64,000 nt of DNA from Corvus cornix cornix (Eukaryota > Chordata > Aves > Passeriformes > Corvidae), in the NCBI RefSeq assembly GCF_000738735.6, contig NC_046341.1:2542001-2606000 (forward strand), written 5' to 3'. Position 1 is the first letter of the stretch; every line of letters begins with the position of its first letter. The notes under the pieces were generated by a model. That model saw nothing but the letters and a program-made list of their open reading frames with translations, had not been told where the DNA came from and searched no databases. Below are positions 24,180 to 34,265 of the stretch, in pieces. Made by a program: the position numbers and the translations under genes.

Positions 24180-27100
24180 GGCCAGCACCGCTCTGGGGTG
24201 CACCAGGGGACAGCAGGGACAGCGTGGTCCACGCTCAGCATCCTTTGCCATCCATGGATTCCTGCATCCCGTTTTGACAGAGGTGTGGAAGAACTCTGTT
24301 AATTCGCCTGCCAGCTCGGCCCTTTTTGTTGTTGTTTTCCATGAGAACAGGATATGTTTGTCTAGCTTTCATTTCTTTTTTTTTGTTTCTTTTTTAATTT
24401 TCTCTTTGTAGCTGAATGAACTGATTATTGCTTTCATCTGCTTCCCTCTGCAGGGTCAGCTGAAGCCCAAATAATCAGATGGGATGTGAGTGTGTGTATG
24501 GATTTGCAATTAATAAGTTGCATACTGAGAGATGTGGGGTCCCAAAAGAATGTGTAAAGAGAAAATGATCTCAAACTTGATCCTGATTTTTGTTCAGCCT
24601 TAACAATTTCCTGCAGAGTAGAAGCGGTGAGATAATTTGGGGCAGATCAAACCAAACCCTGATTCTCTTCTGCTTCTCATGCCAAATGTCATCCCCTTAA
24701 GATGTGCTTTTCTCCATCTGGTGATTTTGGCTTCTCTGTGTTCCCTGTAAGTCTTTGGACCTTTTGCTAAAATGTTTGTGAGATGACTCAGAGGAACAAA
24801 CAAAACAGGCAGGACCTTCGTGGAGTCGAGCACAATGCTGGCAATAAACGGAGCTGGCTCCACCAGAGGGTTTTATGGAAACCCCACTAAAACCCAAAGG
24901 GTGGAAATAAATCAGCAAACGATGATTTACTTGAATTTTTAAATTTTTTTTGAAGTTTTTTTAGAGAAATCAGAACTGTTTCTCAGCAAAGCCCAAACTT
25001 TTCCATGTTTTCACCAAAACAAACAGAAAGCAGGTGCGTGCTGAAGGAATTTTGGCTGGGAGAGCACAGAGAAGTGCACATGGGTTTTCCTGTGAGAGTT
25101 TACACTTAATGGGCTCGGGTTTGCTTTTGTCAGTGCAAGTTTTGCTGTTCCCTTCAAAGAGAGCAGGCACAGACACCTCTGGAGTCATGGCATTCCTTAG
25201 GGAAGAGAGTGTGAGACGTGCAGAGGCGGTTTTCTGGTAGTCTGTGTATTTTAAGGCTTGTCACAATCCCTTCCAAATCCGCATGCAAAATGGTGCCCTG
25301 CTCGTTCAGTTTTACTCCATAAAGTAGAGCTTTTCCTTCCTATTTCTGGAGACAACAGAAACCAAACATGATCCCGTTTCCCAGCAGTCCTCAGCCACCT
25401 GTTTTTGGCAGTGGTTTGGGTTTTGCTTTGCTGATTCAATGCCGGGTTTTGCCGTGGCGGTGCCACTCAAAGCAATGTGGGTTTTTCCATGGGTTGGAAG
25501 TTTCCCAGGAATTCCTTCCTTTTGTCCTGTCAGAGACCATTTCGTACTGGTTTTCATCCGGGGTATCTTTGTCATTGCCATGATTACCTAAGGATGCAAA
25601 CCTGGAACTAGAGGCCGTATTGGTTTAGTTTTGGGACAAACCAGGACAGGAGTTGGAGAAGATCCATTAGTGGGAAGATGATGGATGGTGCATCCCAGGG
25701 CGGGCAGTGCCTCTGCTTTGTGCCAGCCCCTCTGTGTCCTCTCCGGAGCACCTCCGAGTGATATCTGAGCCAACACATCTTAAAACACAGAAATCCCGAG
25801 TGTTTAAAGCCTCCCGTATCCATGCCCATAAAAGTCCAGCAATTCCATGAGCGCGGATGCCTCACACGTGTGCCTGGCTGCAGACAGGATGCCAGCTTGG
25901 CACTCGGGCAGCCGGTGCCTGATGCGGGCATTTGTCACCCAGAGCCGGATTTAGTCTGTGTTTATAGAAATCCTAAAGCCTGGAAAATGGATTTTCCTGG
26001 AGTGCCCAGAGGGAGAGCCGGGAGCGAGGGCACAGATGGAATATCTGGCACTGCTGCCATGAGGAGAGGTGGGATTGGGAGCTCCGCAGAAATCCCTGTC
26101 CAAAATCCAAAGCAAAAGGACCACTGCCCTTTCCTGTCCCAGCCCTGTCCTGACATGGCCATTCCTGGGGGGGGGGGGGGGTCACATTTTTAATGTCCTT
26201 CCCACCAGGAATCCCTTCCTCTCCACGGAAGAGGTGGGAGAAAACCTGGCTCCTGGTCCTTGGAGCCTCTGGGGAAAAAAGAGTGAAAAGAGCAGGGCTG
26301 AAATGCTCCCAAAGCAGAAAACAACTCTGTTTTCCACTTCCCCAGGATGGGATTTATTAAAGAAAGCCCTGGGACGTGAGGAAGGAAGAACAGCTGGATT
26401 TTGGTGCTTTTGAAGGCTTTGTTCACCTGGAGGCTTGGAAAACAGCTCTGCACCGGGCGGGATCTCAGCTCGGTAATGACTTGCAGAAGATCTGGCTTGG
26501 CCAGGTGAAATTGGGAATTTGTATCCAGCACGGCACCAGCCCTGCCACCACAGCTGGAAAATATCCCCATTCCCACATGCCCCATCCATGTTATTCCTGT
26601 GCTGCTCAGGAACTGGGTGAAGGTACCTTAAACTTCAAGTCAGGACCTAAAAAATCACCCCCAAACCATAACTTGAGGTTGATTTTATTGTGGTTGCCGT
26701 CCAGGCGGGTTCTGGAGTGACCTTGTATAACCCAAAACCCCCTTCCAGGTCTGCTTCCCCATTCCCACCTTTAGAACTTGTAATGTTTGGTAAAATTGGA
26801 TTATTGATAATCCCAGAGTATATTACATGTGGAAGAATTTACATGGATCCTGTTTGCCCCTAAACTTCTGCCATAAATATGAACAATTTTTAAACACGAC
26901 AAAACCCAACCAGATTTTCCAGCCTTGACTTCTAAGCCCTGGTGTGGATGCACAAAATGATGCTGTGGATGAAGCAAAAAACCCCAGATTTGCCAGAGGA
27001 GGAGCAGAAATGCCAAAAAATGGTTCAGATGTGACACTGAAATGTTGATGGAGAGTATTTTACAACCCTGAACATTTCTTTCCTCCCCTTCAAGTTAAAG

Positions 27101-28690
27101 AAATGGGATTATTTACAGGGCTTGATTGTTCTTGCTTTAGGCAGATTTATTGCTCTTCACTCCTTGAGGATCCGAGCAATTTTCCTGTGGAGAAATCAAA
27201 GGAAAGGAAGACAAATCTGCAAGGGAAGAGCAGGCTGCAGCGAGGTCTGTCTGTGTGGCAAAGGCTGCTGCCCATGAGGGGTTTTCCTGGTCAGGTTTGG
27301 TGGGACTGGAAGGATTCCAGAGCGAGGGTTCCCATGGGGCACTGTGGGATGAGCCAGGAGGCTGCAGGGAGCAAGAGAGAGAAAAACAGGAATTGTGTTG
27401 GATGCTCTGGGTTTGGAGTTGCTGCTCAGACACTCCCGGGCTCGTCCTGCCTGGTTTGCATCTTGCAGAGGCTCCCAATCCACCCGATTTGTGTCTCCGT
27501 GGAATTCCAGCACTTCTCATCCGTTAGCTCCTGGTGGAAATCCAGCAGCGCTGTCCCATCTGATAAGCGGATGACGTGAGCTCTTTCGTTTGAAAGGGCT
27601 TTAAAAAGACGCAGAAAATCGTGGATGCAGCCTCCAGAAATCAGATGAACTTTCCTTAAATGGGGAGTGCGGAGGAAGGAATGGGAAAGCAAAAAATACC
27701 CCGGATGTCGTAACTGAATCTATAGGTTTGGCCAAGGGATTTGTAGTCAGGGAGATGCTTCCAAACTTCCAAACTGATTGAAGGTGTTTCCTTTCCCCAG
27801 GAAACTCCAGGAGGAGTTGAGGAGGATCAATGTGCAGCCAAACTGGGCTTTAAAATCCTGATAATAACAGATCCTGGAAGGAAAAGGTGTCAGACCAAGG
27901 GCTGAAGAAAGTGTAGGACAGAGGACCTTCCCTCCCTCATTGCCATGTGGAGAGGAGAAACAGGTGAACTTTCAGCTTTGAAAGTTCTTTTTAGGAGACT
28001 TTTGAGCTTTTTTAGGATTGATCCTTTTCTCCCTGAGTCTCACTCTGATGCTGGAACACCCAAGCATGGGAGCTGATCTCCTTCAGGGTGAGCTCTCCCA
28101 GGCTGATCCCATCCAGCCCAAATTTCTTCCTGCCTGTTTCACTCTTCCAGTAAAAGGTAGTCATGCATTTATAATCACCCCCCACTGTTATTCCTGGATG
28201 TTATTTGATGTCACTCTGGATTCTCTCCTTCGGAAAGTCCCCATGGAAGCATCGTCCAGACTGAATAACAACCGGAAACAATAAAATTGAGAAAGATAAA
28301 ATCAGGAAGAATAAGCTTTGTTTATAGATGTGAACAGCTTTTCCAGTAAACCAGCAAATAAAGGGATGCTTCAGACTTGGAAAGGCTGAGAATGGAGTGG
28401 ATGGGAAAACAACTGGGAAAAAAAAGCAATAAAGAACATGACTTTTTCTCCTGAAGAGAATTTTCCTTTGAGAGTATTGAGGGGAAAACGGGTGATGCTC
28501 CTGGGAGGTAAAAGTGTTTTTGGGAAGCTGCTCTTTGCCTCCTTTTGGGCTTGTAAACGATTTCTAAAAGAAGAGGAACCAGAATTAGGGAGGAAACCCC
28601 CACCAGATGTGGTTTGAATGTAGCTTGGTGGAGATGCAGCTGAACACAGCGGTTAAAGTGTGTCTGCCTCCATGGGAGCAAATGGAGACT
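24180..28690. other. Unique non-coding stretch, no gene seen
   Basis: No gene is supported. It holds a G13-type run near 26167-26180. Many overlapping frames on both strands at 25.8-26.6 kb and 27.1-27.7 kb reflect moderate GC content and show no domain. A strong acceptor-donor pair around a 32-bp segment at 24454-24485 is described under findings. Confidence 0.5.
26167..26180. repeat. Poly-G run
   Basis: A run of about thirteen to fourteen guanines on the plus strand, followed by TCACATT. It is a simple homopolymer that may form G-quadruplex structure and is likely to vary in length or be misread. Confidence 0.9.
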
Positions 28691-28691
28691 C

Positions 28692-28925
28692 ACGGAATGG
28701 TTTGGGTGGGAAGAGACCTCAAAGCTCACCCAGTCCCACCCCCTGCCATGGGCAGGGACACCTTCCACCATCCCAGGCTGCTCCAAACCCCTTCCAGCCT
28801 GGCCTTGGACACTTGCAGGGATCCAGGGGCAGCCACAGCTTCTCTGGGCACCCTGTGCCAGGGCTTTTCCACCTTCCCAGGGAGCAATTTCCTCCTGATA
28901 TCCGAACTAAATCCATGCTCTTAAA
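28692..28925 (-). mobile_element. CR1 LINE 3' end, about 235 bp
   Basis: The plus strand starts at GGAATGGTTTGGGTGGGAAG and continues through AGACCTCAAAGCTCACCCAG, CTGCCATGGGCAGGGACACC and CTTGGACACTTGCAGGGATC to a TTTCCTCCTGATATCCGAAC block. This is a well-preserved CR1 3' end in reverse complement, 5'-truncated at about 235 bp. It closely matches the copies at 49.3 and 54.8 kb, so these probably belong to one subfamily. Short frames on both strands here are CR1 artefacts. Confidence 0.96.
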
Positions 28926-30860
28926 GTCATTGTAGCTATTAAAGCAAAGGAGCTACGAAACGAGTTCCTTTTCCTTAGAGGAAGGGGTTCCATGGCTGGT
29001 GTTTCCTGGGGATACTCTCAGGATACTCCACCGAGAGAAAGCTGCAGGGGAAGGAGAAGAGTTCTTTGTGACAGGGAACGCACCGGGATTTTCTCCATCC
29101 AAAGCTACTAAAAGGAGCTGCGCCTGGCACACTCCCTCTAAATACCTTTTATTGCAGTTTTGGGACTTCAAGAAAGACTAACCAGGGCATCCCTAAAGCC
29201 TGCAGCATCCCAAACACAAACCTGTTGGATTCCATTAGCTGGACAGAGCTCCCAGGTTGCGCTCCAAGCTCATTCCCAGCCTGTTGGTCAATTCTGCAGC
29301 CAATCTGGGAGGCTTTGTTTTTTCCCAGCATCTTTTAATCAAGCTTTGATCTAAGCAGTGCCAGGACATTAATGAATGTGAGCCTCCACAATCCCAAGCA
29401 GCCATGGGAAATGCTGGATACAGTCATTTTCCCCGTTGGTCTTTCTGGTCCCGAAATCCCCCAGTGAGGTTTTGTACCAAGACATGAGTAACGTTCATTA
29501 CAAACTCCTGTGAGCAGGACAATCCCAAAGTCCTGCCTCCCACTCAGAATGTGGGAATCAAAGTGAGATCCATGTTTGGAAGGACCACAGAGCCTCTGGA
29601 TTCAGCATTCACCTCTGTGGCACCCACTCACCTCCTCCCAGCCTCGGGGCTCCTTTCCTGTTCAGGGTAGAAATAATAGTCATTAATAAAGTTAACAACC
29701 CCCTCACTTTCCAGGCTTTTTAATCGATTTTAAGTAGGTGATCAGCAGCAGGAGCATGGTTTCTCTGTGAGCAGCTAATGCCATGTGCAGACGCAGTGAA
29801 GCTTCCTTGTCACATCCCGGGAAGCACCAGAGACTGGCTCCTGGCAGGGATTACACAGGACATTTATCCAGCTGAGGAATTTCTATGATCCTAACTCCAT
29901 CCTGTTCTCAGCATCTCAGGACCTAAGCCTGAACAATCACTTTGGTCAACTCTCATCCAATTAATAGGGAATGGAATGAGAGCAGGAGAGAGAAATGATG
30001 ATTTTTCTTGAGGGGTTCGAAAATCTGTGAATTAAAACCCCCCCAAAACAATGTTTATATATTAAAAAGTGGAGAACAGGGTGTTAGAAAGTGCAAATTC
30101 ACAGGGCAAGACTTATTCACTTGCTCCAGGTGAGCGAGGCACCTCTGGCAGGGCAGAGCAGTGCTGCATTCCCTGAAAATGAGTGGAATTCCTCTGGCAG
30201 GACGGCAGAGCAGGATCTCGCTGGGGTGGACGTGGAGTCCACACCCACCACGACAAACTTTGTCCAGTCCCGAGGTGTTGCCACAACAAACGGGGACACA
30301 AAATAACCAGGACCTGAGGGTGGTTGCTGCTGGAATTTTGCCTCAATCCATTGAATTCCTCCTTCCCATCTTGCTGTCTCCCAGGATAGACCAAGAAGTG
30401 ATCCAGCTCCCCACTAGAGCCTCTCCCTCCCAACCCAAGCTGGATTTCAACCTGACCCTCATCTCTGCCTATTTCTATGCCAGTTTCCCCGTGCTTTGGT
30501 TATCTTTTCCAGGAAAAAGCCATTCCAAGCTGAAATCTGATGCCCCAGCGGCTTTCTGGTGTCCTTGGCTGCTTCGATCCCGTGTCAGGAGCGTTTCAAA
30601 GGGGCCTGAGGACTCCCAGTGCTCTGCCTGACTCAGCCCAGTAGCCTGAACTCCCACAACCCAGCCCCGAAGTGTTTAAGGGCTTGTTGTTGCTTTTTTT
30701 GTTATTATTAATATTATTGCTCTGCTTGTTCTGGCACAAAACTCCTTTTCTATTCTCTTGCCCTGCTTAGAATTTTGGTCAAAGTTTAATTAAATTTAGA
30801 GGAGCTGGAAAAACCGCATAATTCCAAAGTAAATGAAAGCAGCGGCTCTTGCCGGGGGTG
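28926..30860. other. Unique non-coding stretch, no gene seen
   Basis: No gene is supported. There are no tandem repeats, CR1 text or CpG clusters of note. Frames at 30.1-30.6 kb run on both strands over the same bases and carry no domain. A short C7 run is present near 30032. Confidence 0.5.
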
Positions 30861-30868
30861 GCAGCCCT

Positions 30869-30901
30869 GGGGACACGGGTGCTGCTGGGGGTGGGAGGGG
30901 G
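30869..30901 (+). other. G-quadruplex-type G-run cluster
   Basis: Five runs of three to five guanines within 33 bases on the plus strand (at 30869, 30877, 30887, 30893 and 30897), with loops of one to seven bases. This fits the standard sequence pattern for an intramolecular G-quadruplex. It lies at the left edge of the GC-rich block that culminates in the CpG island near 32.1 kb. Folding is inferred from the pattern only. Confidence 0.6.
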
Positions 30902-31760
30902 AAGTTCCTGCAGCCCTGCACTGAAATACCCCTGGAAATGTGGATTTTCCTGGCTGGAGGAGGGCGAAGGGGGTGAGGGGCTGTGTTCGGAGGATGCTGG
31001 AAGGTGGGGAAGCACCCCGGGCCGGCAGAACGAAGCCCTTGTTTGTCCTGCCCGTGCGGTCAGGCGCCGTGGGTGGGAGCAGGGGGGATCTGTTTTCCCA
31101 GGCTCGCTGCCATCAGGAATTACTGAGCTGCCATGAAATGGGAGGAAATATTTCATTATAGGCACATGCGCTTCAATTTCACATGATGGAAACTTCGGGA
31201 TCAGCTTTCCTGCCGCCCGCCCGCCCCTCCTTCCCTGCTTGTGCCTCATTCCTGCCGGAGCGGGATAGTGCCGGGCATCCCCAGCCTGCTCCTCCTCGTC
31301 CTGCTCCCTCCTGGGGGGTCCAGGGCACTCTCCTGCCACCAGAACTTGGGATGCGGCCCCAATTCCTCAGCCCCCCTGTGGGGGAGCAGAGCGGGCACTG
31401 CCAAATGCAGATCCCCGCCGTAAAGAATTGAAAAAAAAATATAAGGGATATACAAGATCTGGCAGAAATGGGGTATGGGAAGCAGAAGATGGAGGGGAAA
31501 CCCCATTATTCCCCCTGCCGAGGGTTTTGGGAGCGGCCAAGCTTTGGGAACGGGGAGGTAAAAAGGAGCTGCGAGCGCACAGCAGGGAGATGCCCCCAGG
31601 GCTCTTTTTTTTGGTAAAAACCTTTTGATTTTGGACCCTCTGTGGCCCCTCTGCCACCCCGCACAGTTCTGCAGGACAGGACGCGGCGAGAAACCCCACA
31701 AGCTGCCAAACCCAGCCTGGTGGGCTTTAACCTTTTTCCCTCAGACTGCAACACTTTTTT
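30902..31760. other. GC-rich shoulder of the CpG island
   Basis: Moderately GC- and CpG-rich single-copy DNA, with CpG clusters at about 31018-31075 and 31210-31275 (CCGCCCGCCCGCCCC). Overlapping frames on both strands, up to 186 codons, follow from low stop-codon density and show no domain. No exon is recognised. It may be the upstream part of a regulatory region centred on 32.1 kb. Confidence 0.4.
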
Positions 31761-31762
31761 GT

Positions 31763-31930
31763 CCCCAAACTCTCTTTTCTCCCATCATTTAACCCCTTCT
31801 CTACCCCCAAACTCTCTCTTCCCCCCATTTAACCCCTGCTCCATCCCCAAACTCTCTCTTGCCCCCATTCAACCCCTTTTCCATCCCTAAACTGCCTCCT
31901 CTTCCCACTTAAACGAACCCCTTCTCTCCC
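31763..31930. repeat. 40-bp C-rich minisatellite, about four units
   Basis: Units start at 31763, 31805, 31845 and 31885 (spacing 42, 40, 40), each opening with CCCCAAACTCTCT-like text, then a C run, then ATTTAACCCC. The last unit is diverged. The plus strand is strongly C-rich and pyrimidine-rich. It sits immediately upstream of the CpG island. Confidence 0.9.
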
Positions 31931-32014
31931 GTAAATTGGAGCCAGACCAGAGAAAAGAAAAACCCAGCGAGGCAGGGAAGGAAGGGGACAAATTCGCCTT
32001 TTTTCCTCGGTGGG

Positions 32015-32290
32015 CTGTCGGCCCCCAGAACCGAGAGTGCTGCAGGGGGGCATCTCCCGGGGGGCGCGCGGGGCTCGGCGGCGCCCGCCCGTGTCAGCGG
32101 GGTTAATGCCGGGGGTCGGGGGCAGCGCCTGGCGCCCGCCCGGGGGGACCCTCCCCGGGACGGCTTCCCCCGGACCCCTCCCGGCCCCAGAGCCCCCTGC
32201 CCGGCCCCGCTCGGAGCCCCGGCGGCTTCCCCAGACCAGCGTCCCCGCGGGTCTCTCCAGCTTGGAGCCCCCCGCTCCCTCCGGCGTAGG
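32015..32290. promoter_or_regulatory. Dense CpG island
   Basis: About 30 CpG dinucleotides in about 275 bp of very GC-rich DNA (for example GGGGGGCGCGCGGGGCTCGG and GCGCCTGGCGCCCGCCCGGG). This is by far the densest CpG cluster in the window. In birds such islands usually mark promoters or first exons. A plus-strand frame of 108 codons crosses it but has no recognisable domain and runs into the purine tract. It may be the promoter of a non-coding transcript, a distant gene's 5' exon, or an orphan island. Confidence 0.5.
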
Positions 32291-32790
32291 GAGGGGTGGG
32301 AAGAGGAATAATGAGAAAAATAGGAATAAGGGTTGAAATAAGGATATGGGAATGAGAATGGGAATGGGAATGAGAATGAGAATAAGGATAAGAATAAGAA
32401 TAAGAATGAGAATAAGGATAAGAATAAGAGTAGAAAAAAGGAGTGAAAATGGGGAGGGAAAGGAAAGGAAAGGAAAGGAAAGGAAAGGAAAGGAAAGGAA
32501 AGGAAAGGAAATTGGAAAATGGAAAATGAAAAATGAAAAATGAAAAATGGAAAGGAAAATGGAAAATGGAAAATGGAAAAGGGTAAAGGGTAAAGAGAGA
32601 ACGGAGAAAAGGGGAAAAGGAGAAAAGGGGAAAAGGAGACAAGGAGAAAAAGAGAAAAGGAAAATGAAAATGGAAAAATATAAAGAGATAAAAGGGGAAA
32701 TGGAAAAGGATAAAGGGGTAAAAGGAGAAAAGGAAAAGAAAAAGAGACAAGGAAAAGAGGAGGTCAGAAAAGTGGGAAAAAGGGAACAGA
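32288..32790. repeat. About 500-bp polypurine tract with nested microsatellites
   Basis: The plus strand is almost all A and G with occasional T and very rare C. It divides into GGAATGAGAATGA-type and AAGAATAAG-type text (about 32340-32440), a clean (GGAAA)n pentamer array at 32456-32511, AAATGGAAAATGAAAAATG-type repeats (about 32511-32580), and GGAGAAAAGGGGAAAA-type text to about 32790. Mirror-like purine tracts of this kind can form intramolecular triplexes. Frames through it (Lys/Glu/Gly-rich on plus, Phe/Ser/Leu-rich on minus) are artefacts. Confidence 0.93.
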
Positions 32791-32799
32791 ATCACATTT

Positions 32800-34260
32800 G
32801 AAATCAGGATTGATTACAGCACGGGTTGTCGATGACGCTCTTTACACGGCAGGGGTAATTCCTAGCCCATGGGATAAATGGAGCAGAGCATTCCCAGTGC
32901 CCGTGGGCACCCGCTGGAAGCTGTGCCTTCCCATCAGCTTTCCAAAGCTCCCTCCAGCCGTCGCTCCCAGCAGTCCCTGATTTCATCCCTCTGGCGTAGC
33001 TGTAAGAAATACTATTTCTTTCTGTAGAAAATGACAGTTTTGCACCTTGTTAGATTCCATGTCTTTTTTTCCAGCCTTGAAACCGTGTCGTGCATGCAAA
33101 GGCAAAGGCTGGGAGGAATTTTTACAGATGAGTAGTAAACCTCTGGAAAAAAAAAAAAAAAGATTTATGATGGAAAGCTGACACAACCTTAAGTGGATAA
33201 TTCAATTTTTACTCTCTTTCTTTGTTCCCTACAGAGGCACTTAGAGCTACAAAGGCCAGGCACACCCGGGGCTGTTGATCCTGGGGCTCGGGAACATCCC
33301 AGAGCTGTTTTCCAGCGGCTCCTGCCCAGGGACACTCTCATTGTGAGCCAGCAGCGCTGATAAATCCTGACTTGGCTTTCTGGGGGCTTCCCTCTCTTTT
33401 TCACACCTCCATCATTCTCGGGGTTTGTCTGGATTTTCTTCCAGCTAGTATTTTTTTATTGGAAAAAATCTCCAATCAGGTTGAGGTGTCTGTGCCTTTT
33501 TCCTAACAATCTCTATAAATTACAGGATGTGGATTTTTGGGTGCTCTGATTTTAACTGAATTCTGATTTCTTTCCCCGTGGGTCTCTCTGCACCTTCTTC
33601 ATCACCTTTCTAATCTTTTTATCAAAGAAATCTTTCCAAACTGGCAGAGATACAAACCCTTGCAAAAGTGTTTTTGATAAAGATACAAAAAAACCAAACC
33701 GGGTCAGGGCAAAATGCAGAAATAGAGGGAAAAAATTCCTTCCACGGACCAAAACTCCCGGTTTTTTATGGATAACGCTTTGTACACCCTGGCACTCGCT
33801 GGGCTGTTGCTTCCCATTAAATTTCTTTTGGGGATAATGCCATTCAAAAGGCAAATACAGAGAAGTGATGAAAAGGAGAAAGCTATTTCCTAGGAATCCT
33901 GTGTCTGAGCATGATTTCCTCCCCAACTGGCCAGCAGGAATGAGATTATTTCCATTCCAGCTGCAAAATTTACTGCTTGTATCCAAATTTCATTGCAATG
34001 AAAAATTCCATAGCCTGGGCTTATGCACTCAGTTGATGCTGAGTCTCAAAAGTGAAGGTAACAATAGCCTGGAGGTTTGGGATTCAAGTAAGAAATTCCC
34101 ATCAGGAAAATTACTGTGGTTGATCCAGTCCAAAAATCGATTTATGTTTGTTTAGGGAGTGTGTTCATTAAAGAAGAGCAGGATTTGCCTTTTTTATCCT
34201 GATGATTTTTTTTTTTTTTTTTTAAATAATGGACACCTTGAGTATTCCCCCGTCTTGGAA
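32800..34260. other. Unique non-coding stretch with one exon-like segment
   Basis: No gene is supported. It contains an A15 run at 33147-33161 and a T18 run at 34206-34223. A segment at 33235-33342 has splice-like ends and an open frame and is treated under findings. A 144-codon minus-strand frame at 33552-33986 has no recognisable domain. Confidence 0.5.
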
Positions 34261-34265
34261 AAGCG

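Noticed and set aside
30779..31339. Minus-strand 186-codon frame in the GC-rich shoulder
   Set aside because: GC-rich DNA has few stop codons, and frames are open on both strands over the same bases. No domain.
32103..32795. Minus-strand 230-codon frame through the CpG island and purine tract
   Set aside because: It is the reverse complement of low-complexity purine DNA (Phe/Ser/Leu/Pro repeats) joined to GC-rich DNA. There is no domain, and openness follows from composition.
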